A DNA stretch of 33,499 nucleotides, from positions 311,813-345,311 of the forward strand of contig FN648236.1 in NCBI GenBank assembly GCA_000310025.1, read 5' to 3'. The notes below the pieces were generated by a model. It made no database searches, had not been told where the DNA came from, and saw only the letters and a list, made by a program, of their open reading frames with translations. Shown in pieces: positions 18,503 through 29,210 of the stretch. Source of the stretch: Ectocarpus siliculosus. Lineage: Eukaryota; Sar; Phaeophyceae; Ectocarpales; Ectocarpaceae. The first letter of the stretch is position 1; every line of letters begins with the position of its first letter. The translations under genes and the position numbers were made by a program.

Positions 18503-19632
18503 TGTTTCGCCGCAAGCCGCCGGTGGCTGAAGGGAACGGCGATGTTTCCTTGTTGCCGCGGGAATGCGAACGCCTCCCACGGTGGCTCTAGTCCCGCGAA
18601 TACCTCCGTGGCTGGCTGCCGTTGGGGCGGTGGCGGTGGCGACGTCTTCCGCGTCAAGCTGCGAAATACTGTCACACATGCTTGCCCACAGGATTCTCTT
18701 GCCCCGCTTGTCGGTGAACGCCCGAACCTGGCGGGTTAGATAGGTGGAGTGTTCAATAGGGGAAATAGAAAGCCGTCACCCGGTGCGCGAGTAAATGACC
18801 AGAACATGAAGCTCAGCCACCGCCTTATCGACGCTACTGTTCTCACACGTTGCCCCTCTTACCCCTCACGCCCTTAGACTCGGCGCAACAGATATCGATT
18901 GTAGGGAGAAGCAAGGGACAGAAACTGCCGCAGCTAGATACGAGTTCCGAGTGCAATCTCCATGTATTCCACGGATTATATGTAGTCATGCATTGTATAA
19001 TAGTACTGATGTGTGAATCTGCCCTGATTTCTGGGTAGTATTCTTCGACACGCTGCTGTTGACATAAATTACCACTGATGATGGGTAACGGCCTTGGAAT
19101 CATTGCATGAGGTATTGAGGAGCACAGCAATGGGTAGTAGAATGCTTGGCGTAAAAGACAACGCTTGTGTGATAAAACCCTGCTGGCAATATTCTCGGGC
19201 TTCCAGCACCGGCCTCTCGCGAGACACCCAAGCTCTGAATATCGGTGTACGGAGAGTCTCTATCTGCAAGGCAAAACGAGTTGACGCCCCTTGATGAAAA
19301 AAGGTGTGTGTTTTAGTGGAGACAATAGCGCATTCGCGGGCAGAACGCTACCACTACGTCCTGTTCTGCGGAAGACCGGAAATGCGAGGGTCTCAGGCGT
19401 GAAGACTCCTTAGGCAATGCATGAACATGGGCACCCCCCCCCCCCCCCACTTCCTTGACTATTAGCATGCTTTCTTAGTTTCAGCGAAGGAATGGCCTCA
19501 CCAGAGTCAACACTTCCTGCTGACCCAGTCCAACAAGAAGCCCCAGACCATCCATGGCATCACGAAACGCCTCGTGACCCTCGAACGTATCGCAGCCGTT
19601 GCCGTCTGCACTGCTCCTCTTAGCTCCCACGT
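18503..19632 (-). other. EF-hand exons of EFHC-like gene
   Basis: Exon 19632-19502 encodes a 12-residue loop DGNGCDTFEGHE with acidic/Asn at 1 and 3, Phe at 8 and Glu at 12, then AFRDAMDGLGLL and QQEVLTL|GTGAGG. Exon 18727-18503 continues VRAFTDKRGKRILW, a second EF-like segment lacking most Ca ligands, then an Ala/Thr/Arg-rich tail. The exon either ends at ACA|GTGAGTG (18502), a strong donor, or reads through to a stop at 18467-18469. EFHC1 and Rib72 carry EF-hands at the same place, after DM10-3. Position 6 of the loop is Asp instead of the usual Gly. Confidence 0.75.
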
Positions 19633-22600
19633 CTGCACGAGAAAAACAATAAGACAATCGCTCTTTATTTTGGAAACGATCACGCTAAACGATAGATCCG
19701 CTTGAAACCCTCACATGTCTCACGGAGCTAAGGAACTTGCCAATCCACGATATCTTGGGAACCTAGCGGACTATGTGGGAAGCGAAGGCTTGCTGAGGTT
19801 CGTTTAATCCCCCGCTCTCACCTAGAGAACGATAAAACCTTGTGCTGTACACACGCTAATGTTTCGCAGTGGAATCAAGTTTGTGTGACCAATCATCAAT
19901 CAACACAAACTGCGTACGTCGAGAAAGCACGTGTACTTGTACGTAGCACAGCGTTCTGAGTGCACCGAGGCCAAGTCGGTCTCACACGTTTTTTTTGTCG
20001 AGGTGATTAACCTAGAAAACTGCCATGTTGATCGCTTGAGGCCTCGAAGCGGCAGGTGTGCGGCACATCTATTCTACGCAGCCGACATCGAAAAAGAATG
20101 CAGATACACCGCCGCAGGACTTTTCTTTTCTTTCCAGAGATTATTCACCTAACGTTCATTCGATATCCTAGTTCGCATGCATGATGGGCCAAAACTCGTC
20201 CAAATGCACTTGGCTTTTGCCCTCAGCTCGGCCAAGAGGTTGGCTACGAGTGCGGGAGGTTAAACCACGGTTTCTCTCGAAACATTGCATTTAATTCCAT
20301 ATAAGTCTTCCGGTGCTACAGGTTTTCTTACCGGTGCCTGCGGCGGCCCGCCTGGGAGTGCCCGCTGGCTTCCTCGCCAGGAGTGCCGCTTGTCCTGTGC
20401 TTAACTTGAAGACGTTAACCCCTGCCGCCTGTACGGCAGCCCAAGGGGCCGTGGCCGACTCATTCTTCGGGTTGCCTCCTCTGTTCTCATGGTGGGTGTA
20501 ACCGTAGCTGACGCTTGGTTGGACGAGTTGGGAAGCACCGTGGGGTCCGTCTACCGTGCCAATGTTGTTGTTGGTGGTGGTGCTATTATGGTTTCCTCCG
20601 GTTTCGGTGGTGTTGGCATAGCTGTCGCCCCAACCTCCGACAAGCCCCCAAGTGGCTCCGCTTCGAGCACTCCTTCCTGAGGGAACGCCCCTGCCGTTGC
20701 TAAGGTCGGCGCCTGAACCGTGATGGTTGGTGTCGTTCTGACCGGAGCCGTTTCCGCCGTTCATTCCAAGGGTGCCCCGCTGCTGCCGCGGCGTTTCTGT
20801 TGACGAGGTGGCGGGGGCTACTCCCGAGGGTACCCAATGACGGTCGCTGTCGCTGTCCCCGTTACGGTTGCCGTCACCTTTGGTCAAGATCTTCCCTGCG
20901 GTCCACCTCGACATGTTGCTTGCCGCGGCGGTGGCCGCGCCTACGCGCGACGGTGAGATGCTACCGCCGTTTCTTCCCCCTTCGCCGACAGGCGATTCGC
21001 GGGCAGCTGTCACAGTGTTCCCTTGGGCGTTGGCCGCTCGGCGACGGAGCTCGCTGTCGACCGGAGAGCCGTTGTCATGCAAGTCGGACCGAGAAGTTGG
21101 ATCGTTAGTTTGGAGACGAGTACAACAGAATGGCGTTCACGTTAACTAAGGGCTGGGAGGCCCGGTGCCTTTTGACACAAAGGAGGCCACTTTATCTACA
21201 TCAATGAAGGACGATTTGTTCATGCAGGAGCTTGGGAAGCCGGGTGAAGATCGAGGTGAGATTGTATGTGTGCAGACTGTGTACAGGCGAGCCTGGAGTG
21301 CGTGGTGTGCGTTTGAGAGGGGGGGGATACCACCGTACTTGGTCTGGACTCCACGGCGTTAGGGAGTGGCATAGAAGATATTCTTCATGTGCTTTTTTCG
21401 GGGAGTACCATAGCAAAATGCCTTCCGTACTTTCCGTTCTGAAAGGACACCGAGTAGCATCTCCTCAACTAGATGCTTCGGCCAACTGCTGACCCCTCCC
21501 CCCCAGCCCCTACTTAAGTTTATTGATGACCACCGCATGCACGAAACGTCCATTTAACGCACGTTTCACGGAAAATCGAGGTGATGTGGGACTTAGGTCT
21601 CCTGAACCAGCACACCTACTTTGATTATCTGTAGCGCCCAATGTCCGGGGATAACCCCCTCCGAATGGACTCATCAAAGTCCCTCGAGAGGACGTACTTC
21701 CATGACTTCGATGGTCGATTGCCTGTGGCACTCGCCCCTCTGTTCCCCCGCTTCCTTCCTCCACCTCTCCCTCTGGCATCCAGAACCCTGTCTATACTGT
21801 CCAAGTTGTTTTTGACGTGCCCCACTTCCATCGGCGTTGCTCATCGCGGGGACACCCTGCTCACTGCGAGAGTAGGCTTCGTGGATCCCAATCGTCTGTT
21901 GAACCCTAGCCTTAAAAATCACGGTGGGAAAGAGACGCTTGCCTCTTCTTACCTTCGCAGGGCTAGGCGCATGTTCCTGGCCCTCTGGGCAATCCTCCCA
22001 AGCACCCGCCTGCAGTCCATCAGGGGGAACTCCCGGGGGTGGGCCTCACACAGCGCCAGGCTTGAGCGGTCCATTTCCGTGACCACAAGCGTGTGGCCTG
22101 TCACCAACGGAACGACAGCTCCTAGGTACAGGTCTTGGGGCACATAATACCTGACGTAACCAGTACCGACGATGACCACCATAACACCCGGTGAACAAAT
22201 TGATACTTTTAGATAAACTTTTTCGCTTTTTTTGCGAGGGTGGGTGCTAGAGGGTATCGTTTTGAAGAGGGGCCTTTCACGTACCGAGGGGGTTCGGTTC
22301 GGTTCCGCCGCACCTGTTGTTTTCCCCAGGTCTTCGGTGTCTGCCCTTTACCAGGAATAACCCCCCAGGACGCCCGGAGTTGCGCCGCTGCAGCTCGTAC
22401 ACCATCAAGGTGTTCCAAGCCAGGTCGTACGTGATCACAAACTGGTGTCAGAGTCATGTGGGGGGTTGTACAACGTTCGAGAAGCGGGTACGAGAGCAGG
22501 GGTGAGGGGCGGAAAACGGGAGGTTACGCCTAGAGTTCGGGGCTCGACGGAGTATCAACCAAGAATTTAACGAGTGCCTCCATGCCCCGAAGAATTCAAC

Positions 22601-25600
22601 GGTATCAATGACGAATAAAAGCCAACACCGTTTGCCGGAAGAGACACGCCAAAACACAACGCGCACCTCCCGGCCCTTGTCATTGGGCATGTTGCTTCTC
22701 AGCACAGCCTTGCACCGGAGGCGATGCCCCCTGTAACGGTCCACGGGAAGAGCCCCCCCCGGCCCACCCCCCTTGTACCGACCGAGGCTTGAGGTGAGGT
22801 AGTCCGTTACCGTCCCTTCCGCCGCCGCTGCCGCCGTGCTGCCGTCCGCCGGTCTTGGATTTGCGACGATGGCAGCTGTCATGCTGCGGGTCCCGTACGC
22901 TGGTCTCCCAGCGGCGGTGGCGGTTTCGTCGAGATCCGCGTCCATGTCGATACCGTGCTCTCGCCTGTTTATGGAGAAGGTTGTGTTTTGCGTGGGATTT
23001 AAGGGAGCACGTGAATCTCACGAGAGAATATAATTCGAGCTCTTTACTTGGCAGGGAGAGGGAGCCCCAAATGAGACGCTGCTTACACTTGCTACACGTT
23101 GATGAGTACGAAATTGTCGCCAAGGGTTGGCCTTTTTCTAACAGGCCTTAGTACGTAAAAGCAAAAAACAATGGTGTCGCCTTCGATCAGTACATACACG
23201 CACACAAACATGTGTGGGACAAACAAGAGTTCTGGCGTAATTGGCCGGTTTGGTGCTGAGTGAAAACGCGCAAACACATCGAATGAAGCCTGTTTTTGGC
23301 GGGGATACCACCCTTCGCCTTCTTTGCGGCGTTTACTGTTATATTGTGCTGAATACATATTTCTGAAACACTCAACGACCTCTCCTCTTCGAGTTGATCT
23401 TCGGACGTTAGCACTAAATAAAACAGGCCTGTGTTTTATACGGGGACAAAAAACAAGGCGACCCTCGCCTGTAATACGCCCTGGTGAACGGGTCGCAACC
23501 GACCATTTTCATCTCCCTCCCCCAGACGTACACCGATCGCCCCACGGCCAAGTCGAGTTCCCCAACGAACCCTCCGCCCGCGTTCCCGTCGTCCGCCTGC
23601 CCCCCTTCTCCGCCGGAGTTTACATCGGTTCGAGTAGTCCAGTCTTTAGGCAGGCGTTGCCTGCGGGCGTGAATCTTCACGAAGGAGAGAGAGGTTGGGA
23701 GGAAAAGAAACAGAAGTTTGCTCAACTCATGCGCGATGGACAAAGGTGACCTCTGAATCGCTTCATGGGTTGGGAGGAGAGGTGGGGGGGTCGCCCGTTG
23801 CAAGTGCGGTGTGCAGCATGGGTGTTCGCAGTCAGCGGCGCGCCATAGTAGGTGTGCTCAGCCGCATGCCGTCTAACATCAGCACCGCACCGTCCCAAGG
23901 GCTCTTCTGCGCCGATGGGGCCAACACCCGGGTGCTCTACACTCTTCTCGAAGCTATCCCACCCCCCTTCTACGTTCAAGTAATGTGGCCACCATATGCC
24001 TCTCGTTAGGGCGGTCCTTCTTACCACGCTCTCATCGCTGCCAGAATTCTGCCTCTCTTCTTTCGGGTTATGGAGGGACACCGTCTCGTCTTCCAGGAAG
24101 AGCAACAGATCGTAACGCTTCCTTGTGCCTGGGGGATAGGTGAAATGGGGGGTGGAGTCGAAAAGCGGCGTGGCGACAATGGAAAGCACTTGGTTCGGTT
24201 CCCGAACTGTTAGCTACTCCGTCCTAGGTGTGCGGGGATACGATCGTCTATATAGAGGTGATATACTCTACATCTGTGCTTTGTGATACGTAGTATACGA
24301 CCCCCCCGCGCCTTGCGTTGGCCCAACAATAACGCATTGCCTGAGTTCCCCCAGGGGGGGGGGTATTTTTCACAGCCGGTGACTTGCACAGCCAGGGGGT
24401 TACAGGGAGCGACATGTTTGTCGGAAAGCTATTGCAAAGGATTTTCCGACGATGCTCTTTCCACTTTCCATGCCCCAAAATAGCAGATTGTGCGAAATTG
24501 GGTCAGTCGTCAGGGTCAATTTCCTCAGACCTACATCGAGCCGGTCATGGTAGGCCACGACTGACCAAAGCTGAAGACGACAAATCCTGTAGCACAATTG
24601 CTAGTGGGCCGATCTTATTGCCGAATTTTGTTTTGGTGAATCCAGGATGATGAGCCAATCCCTGCGAAAAAATCGCGGCAAGACCAGATGATAAACAGCA
24701 ATATTGTCCACACCAATATGCAACAACGGACTGAGACAGGCCAAACATGTAGCGTGGTCTGGCAAGTAGCGGACCAAACACGATTGGACCGACCTCCGAC
24801 GGAAGGGTCGTCCCAGACCACCTGAAAGCGAAGAGTCTCCTTGTCGTGCCTGAAGAAGCGACGGACCTGCACACGGCACCGAGAACCACAGCGGGAAAAA
24901 ATCCTTAACATGAACCCACAATAACTCCCGAGTAACACGCGAACATGGCCGTGGTCGGGACAAGCTGACTGGCTCCTTTTCACTCGAAGCGCCGGTACAC
25001 CCGAGGCTTGAATCAGTGCTGTCCACTCATATTATTTTGGCAGGGCTCACTGAGCACGTTTGGAGAGCCTGAACGAACGCCCCAACACAACTTTTCACAG
25101 ACGCCTAACACCTTTTCTTGGTGCGCCCTTCTGAGCCCGGAGCTTTCTTGCGATGATCGCCCCCCGGACGATGGCGGTCGACCGCTGCAGACGAGCAAGG
25201 GCGTCGGCACACCGGCACGCGCCCCAAGCGGGAGGAGCGGGGCACACGTTTAGCTTGTTGTCGCTGAAATTGTTCAAATCATCGAAGCCTCATCTCTCAT
25301 ACGTTGAGATAGGATGCCCATCCTCGCCCGCTCAATAGTAATGAGGCAATGCGGCTGCTATACTGACGTTTGCGGAATGCCCATTGCATTCTACTCGCCA
25401 TGACTAGGAACAGCCAGCATGCCAGATCAGAACGTCTGGCAAGTATGGAGACCGGTACTATCATCTCAAACTCCATCCACAACAGCAACGAAAACAAAAG
25501 TATCACAGCAACAACGACAACGCCAGCGACAATGAAACATGGAAGCATCTCTCACCTTGGTGCGGTGTGAGGGCGTTGAGGTTTGTTGCACAAGCCGGTA

Positions 25601-28600
25601 GTGTGTTCAACCCGAAGGCACTGGTTGATTTCCTTCGGGACCGGTTGGGCTTCCGGTTGTCGAAACCCTTCGCTTGCGTACCTTGCAACGACAACATTTT
25701 CGAGGGGAAGGTCAGATTCAGGTTTATTTTCCTGTTTCCACCTCGGTTTTGGGGTGAGAATTCCGGTGCTTTCGGGCCCTTGGGGGACTCATGCGTTTCT
25801 GGCTTTTCCAACAAGGCTCGGCCTTGCTGGCTGCACTTTTTTTGCTTCTGCGGCTTAGGTTGGATTGATACAAGCTTGTTGGACCGAAATGACAGCGGGC
25901 CGCGGGACAAAATGCTGTCAGACGTTGAATAAGTCCGGAATGAAAGCACTTAGGCGTTGAAAATTCCGACCGGCGAGACATCCCAACCCCCTGAGAGGTG
26001 TACATGCTCCTAGCACTCTAGGTACCCTGCCACCACGGGTCCGAGAAATGGGGAAGGGTACCACTATAGGTACCCTGTCACTTTCATGCTCCCCCTCCAA
26101 CGTGTTTGCCCCCCCTCACCACTTTCTAGTGTAGTCGTCGCACCCCGTTAGCCGGTACGAGCGGCCGAGCAGCTTGAGGTCGCTGCCCACCTGTTTCGGA
26201 TGATCGGTTGGTCGGTTGTTCGCGAAAGACGGACTATGTTTGCCTCGCGCGAAATAAGACCAAAATCCGCCAAAAGAAGCAAAGCCGCTCGAAGTGTTGC
26301 CTGTGTTTACATCAGGAGTATGAATGAGCTCTGCATTCCGTCTAAGAAGCAACGGTGCGTGGGGATGAATGAAGTGGATAAGGCCAGCAGCAAACCGCCA
26401 ACCTTCCCTCCTCTTCAAAGGTGGTTGATCGTTTACGGGTAAATACCGTAACTTCTCGGGATCGCTGAGACAACAACGCATGCACGTGCTGTTTGTCATA
26501 ATAGTAGCACATTGGTCTTACCTTGAGATCGCCAACGCCGTATATGGATCCATCGCGCTTCTTGAAAATGTTTCGTTTCAAGAGGAGACCTCCCTGCTGA
26601 CCGCTGTTGGCCTAATCCTCAGGCGGGTTTCAAGCACAGCATACACGGGACCAAGAGAATTACTACGATTTGTTTAACAAGGCAGTGGTTGCATGCACGG
26701 CTCGATCGTCAGCCCATGGCGCATGGATGCGCGGCAGATCAACGGCTTGATTGCCAAGTGTGCACGCGGTAATAGGCCCTAGTTCCAGGAGATCGTCCCG
26801 GCAATCCAAGAGGTCTCGATCCACCGTTCCCCTTCAGCTTTTTTTAATGCATACTCTTGGTTTGCTGACGGAAAACATTCCATACGCCTAAATACATGGA
26901 ACTACTGTAAGGTGAGCAAGGGCTTCGAGGAGTGTCACCGGTACCACGAGCGTAGTTTTGGTTGATCAAGCCGCCAGAAAGCCCTCTCTGTTAAACGAAC
27001 TACTTGTGATGTTTCACCGTCTGGCTGCTGAATTCGATAGTCCCTTCGTTTGAATGCATAGGCTCAGTCCATACAAACATCGTCGATCGACCACCGCGGT
27101 ATTCACCATTCGGTGCAATACTTAACCGTAAGTATTGGTCCACGTATCTCTCGCGTGCGCACTTGGCGGTATTGTCTTCATCGGCTGCGCCGAGAGTCAG
27201 AATTGTCGTGGGGGCCTCCCTCCAACGCACAAAGGCACCAAGTCTGTAGAGTGGCTATCTCTTGAACTTGAGAGTTCACAGTGAAGGCCTTGTGTGCTTA
27301 ACCGACAAGTGTCTCTTGCCCCCCGGGACTCACGATGGGAATAAGAGAAAAGCCATTATGTTGGTGTCTCTCTACTGTCGAACAGCACCGACCAACGTGA
27401 GGAACGCATACCTGGCGCTTCTCGAAAATTTCCAAGCTGCCGTCGGCGAGGTACAGGTGCAACACCACCTGTCGGATCTTCAGAATCGGAGAGGCGGCAC
27501 CACCGGCTATTTCTTCCCCCGGGCTTCTCGGGCACCCCCAGTCTAGCTCTACCGTTTTCAAAGGATCCCGGGAGCATTCAAGAGGTTGAGGAGCAGTGGG
27601 GAAGCACGATTTGGTTTCTTTCTGGGGTCTGAAAGTTGGCGGGGAGTGGGCGATGTTGCACTTTGGATATCTGGCGTTGGCGTCTTCAAAAGACAGGGAT
27701 CGAGGTGGACACAGCGAAAGCTGGACGATCGAATTCTTGCGATCATTGCTGTCGGTGTATGAAAGCTGTAGAATCCTTGCCTTCCGTAAGATGTCCGAAA
27801 AACCGCAGAACCTGTTTCTCGGACACCACGAAGCTCGGAACAACCGCCGGTGGAGTGGCCGTAGCAGCGCTCTGTGGCCGAGCATGTTCCCTGAGACCAT
27901 TACGACCCCCGTCGGCCGGCGTTGATCGCACCTCAGTAGCAGACATCGGTCTGCAAGATCCGAGCGGGCTCTGCGCGAGCAAGTCGGTGCCGCTTGCGCC
28001 ATACGTGTGCGCTCGGCCTCGTGTCGTTGCGCTTGCAGATCTGGGCCTCTGCGTTTTCCTGTCCCAGCCGCGCACGTTTCGTCGTCCCCGCGTGGTCTCG
28101 GCCCCCCACTGGCTGTTGCCGGCGCCGCTACCGCCACCGTCGCCGTAGTCGTCGCGGGCTCCTTGGTGGTCATTGGTTGTCCTCGAGCGGACTGAGTTGG
28201 CGGACGCTGGTCGCCTCCTGCGGCTCGGCGCCTCATGTGCGTTTCTACGGATGGTAGTTCGAGTGTTCCTATGTTGGGCAGTGGCGGCCGCGTCGGTAGC
28301 CTGGGGCGTTGGCGTTGCTGTTAGTGTCATCTCTGTGTGTTCCTCTTGGTCTCCTACGCCGCGATATTCTTTCCTATAGGAGTATAAGCATCCGTGATCT
28401 TCGTGACCCGCCACACCGTTCCGAGCACAATATGGAGCTCCACCACTGGAAACCTCAACCTGGTCCCCGTGTGCGCGCTGCGCGTGTGTGGCAGGATTTT
28501 CGCTCGGGTTGAAATCAATATCGTTGTTACCAGTGGGAGCAACTTGCACGCTTGTCGTGGCTGCGTTCTCATTGCCGTGATGGTAGAATCCATTGCCAAT

Positions 28601-29128
28601 ACCGACACCAGCACGGCTCCTCTTCACCCCTGCGGTCGAAGGGCGGCGATGGTTCATAGTGTGGTGTGGTGGCGGGGTACGTAGGCTACTCCTTCGGGAG
28701 AGTGTTGCAGCACCAATAGATGGCTGGTTGTGATGGTGCTGGCGTGACGCTGCGGTAGCCCCTGTATCGAGCGAGGAAGAACGTGGCGAGCGTGGTGGCG
28801 TCGCCGGCGGAGCAGCCCGTCCGTCACGCCCTCCGCCACGAATGATGCCGGCGGGATTCCTTGTGCAGGTCTCTACGGCAGCTGAAAACCCTACGGACGT
28901 TCGAACCGAAGGTGATGCTGGGCGGTAACATCCCGCAGACATCGGTCTTTCGCGTACCCGATTCGACCGTGCACCGTCGGGCCGATAGATTCCGCGGGTT
29001 GTGCTTCCAGCCCGCCTATTGTTGTTATAGTCGTATACGTTGTCAACCGTGCTCCCGTGGGCTTCCGAGTATTTTGATTTGTCGACAGCTAACCCTATCG
29101 GCGGCGAGGGCCGATGATACGCTACCAT
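18503..29128 (-). CDS. EFHC1/Rib72-like axonemal protein: three DM10 domains plus EF-hand (14 or more exons)
   Basis: Exons on the minus strand, 5' to 3': about 29128-27781, about 27512-27412, 26611-26522, 26190-26120, 24849-24794, 24128-24025, 23936-23878, 23660-23469, 22964-22667, 22441-22314, 22150-21953, 21053-20332, 19632-19502, 18727-18503. Phases agree at every junction and the sum is 3723 nt (1241 codons). Three DM10 (DUF1126) domains in series followed by an EF-hand define the EFHC1/EFHC2/Rib72 family, microtubule inner proteins of ciliary doublets. Brown algal zoids and gametes are flagellate, which fits. Unlike Rib72 it has a roughly 450-residue disordered N-terminus. The true start lies at or upstream of 29128 and the exact 3' end is unsettled. 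Confidence 0.82.
19633..20331. other. Intron before EF-hand exon of EFHC-like gene
   Basis: 700 nt from GTAAGA (20331) to CGTGCAG (19633), with no recognisable element. The next intron (19501-18728) contains a C15 run at about 19435-19449 and nothing else that I can name. Confidence 0.55.
20332..21053 (-). other. Large low-complexity exon of EFHC-like gene
   Basis: A 722-nt open frame (acceptor GGTCGACAG, donor ACCG|GTAAGA) whose entry and exit phases fit its neighbours. It starts ELRRRAANAQGN, continuing the helix after DM10-3, then becomes Asn/Gly/Ser/Thr-rich (for example NHNSTTTNNNIG) and ends basic (RKPAGTPRRAAAGT). It is probably an unstructured linker between DM10-3 and the EF-hand. 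Unspliced, the frame would stop 41 nt beyond the donor, so the splice is needed to reach the EF-hand exon. Confidence 0.68.
21058..21952. other. Intron after DM10-3 of EFHC-like gene
   Basis: From GTAAGA (21952) to the acceptor at 21054. It contains an open frame (21625-21831) with basic and Gly-rich composition, which is not needed because exons on either side join in phase. No other element seen. Confidence 0.55.
21953..22964 (-). other. DM10 domain 3 of EFHC-like protein (three exons)
   Basis: Exon 22964-22667 starts REHGIDMDADLDE, passes through an Ala/Gly-rich linker and ends RLRCKAVLRSNMPNDKGRE|GTGCGC. Exon 22441-22314 encodes FVITYDLAWNTLMVYELQRR, NSGRPGGLFLVKGRHRRP. Exon 22150-21953 encodes YYVPQDLYLGAVVPLVTGH, then a helix-forming stretch around FPLMDCRRVLGRIAQRARN. 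The NDKGRE..F, NSGRPGG and PQDLYLGA blocks are typical of the third DM10 of EFHC1/Rib72. The acidic DD of the first strand is replaced by AW. Confidence 0.85.
23469..24849 (-). other. DM10 domain 2 of EFHC-like protein (four exons)
   Basis: Exon 24849-24794 encodes HDKETLRFQVVWDDPSVG. Exon 24128-24025 encodes TRKRYDLLLFLEDETVSL then NPKEERQNSGSDESV. Exon 23936-23878 encodes a short linker ending DGAVLM at the unusual donor AT|GTTAGA. Exon 23660-23469 runs from QRLPKDW through ELDLAVGRSVYVWGREMK to VGCDPFTRAYY. These give LRF-x-x-x-WDD, the LEDET strand, NSG, RLPK, DLAVG and CDPFTRxYY in the DM10 order. The last exon must end at ACAG|GCGAGG (GC donor) for the chain to continue as YYRREHGI. Confidence 0.85.
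24850..26119. other. Intron(s) between DM10-1 and DM10-2 of EFHC-like gene
   Basis: About 1.27 kb. It holds the candidate linker exon (25213-25263) and a CAACAGCAAC-rich patch at 25480-25530 (GTT/GTC-rich on the transcribed strand). Other open frames here lack family similarity. Confidence 0.5.
25213..25263 (-). other. Candidate linker exon between DM10 domains 1 and 2
   Basis: An acceptor TTTGAACAATTTCAG precedes 51 nt that would enter in phase 2 and leave in phase 2 at CCG|GTGTGC, exactly what is needed between exons 26190-26120 and 24849-24794. It would encode DNKLNVCPAPPAWGAC. Without it the two DM10 domains have almost no linker, which is unusual for the family. There is no independent evidence that it is spliced in. 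Confidence 0.3.
26120..27512 (-). other. DM10 domain 1 of EFHC-like protein (three exons)
   Basis: Exon 2 (about 27512-27412) encodes KIRQVVLHLYLADGSLEIFE and ends CAG|GTATGC. Exon 3 (26611-26522) encodes ANSGQQGGLLLKRNIFKKRD, then GSIYGVGDLK|GTAAGA. Exon 4 (26190-26120) encodes VGSDLKLLGRSYRLTGCDDY and TRK. This follows the DM10 order exactly: VLRF, the Y-L-x-D-x-[ST]-[IL]-E-[IV] strand, NSG-x-x-GG-x-[FL]-x-KR, D-L-x-[IV]-G, then GR-x-[FY]-x-[IL]-x-x-CD-x-[FY]-TR. Only the acceptor of exon 2 is uncertain (candidates at 27513 and 27507). Confidence 0.85.
26612..27411. other. Intron within DM10-1 of EFHC-like gene
   Basis: 800 nt from GTATGC (27411) to GGATTAG (26612). An open frame at 27000-27230 on the minus strand is not required, because the flanking exons join directly into a complete DM10 motif. 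Confidence 0.6.
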
Positions 29129-29194
29129 CGGTGCTGCCGTCAGCCTTCCCGAAGCCGTCGAGGGGCGGCGATGGGCGTGTGACCGTGCCTGCAC
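27781..29194 (-). other. Large 5' exon of EFHC-like gene: disordered N-terminal extension with RPxSA motifs
   Basis: One open frame of about 470 codons, rich in Arg, Ser, Thr, Ala, Gly and His. It carries at least eight R-P-x-[ST]-[AP] motifs (RPSTA, RPMSA, RPASP, RPSTA, RPASA, RPRSA, RPMSA, RPQSA). It ends in VVSEKQVLRFFGHLTEG, the opening strand of a DM10 domain, so the extension is joined to the DM10 part in one frame. The first in-frame ATG is at 29128, but motif-bearing sequence (RRPSTAS) lies upstream of it and the frame stays open to a TAG at 29347-29345 with no ATG. A 5' exon joined at TTTTTTAG (29211) or a nearby acceptor is therefore likely. The 3' boundary GAAG|GCAAGG at 27780 would be a GC donor. 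Confidence 0.7.
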
Positions 29195-29210
29195 CTTCCT
29201 GTAACCGCAT

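Noticed and set aside
21625-21831. Extra exon between DM10-3 and the low-complexity exon
   Set aside because: The frame is basic and Gly-rich, but exons 22150-21953 and 21053-20332 already join in phase and continue the same helix.
27000-27230. Open frame as an extra exon in DM10-1
   Set aside because: Exons ending EKRQ and starting ANSGQQGG join in phase and reproduce the DM10 order with no insertion.
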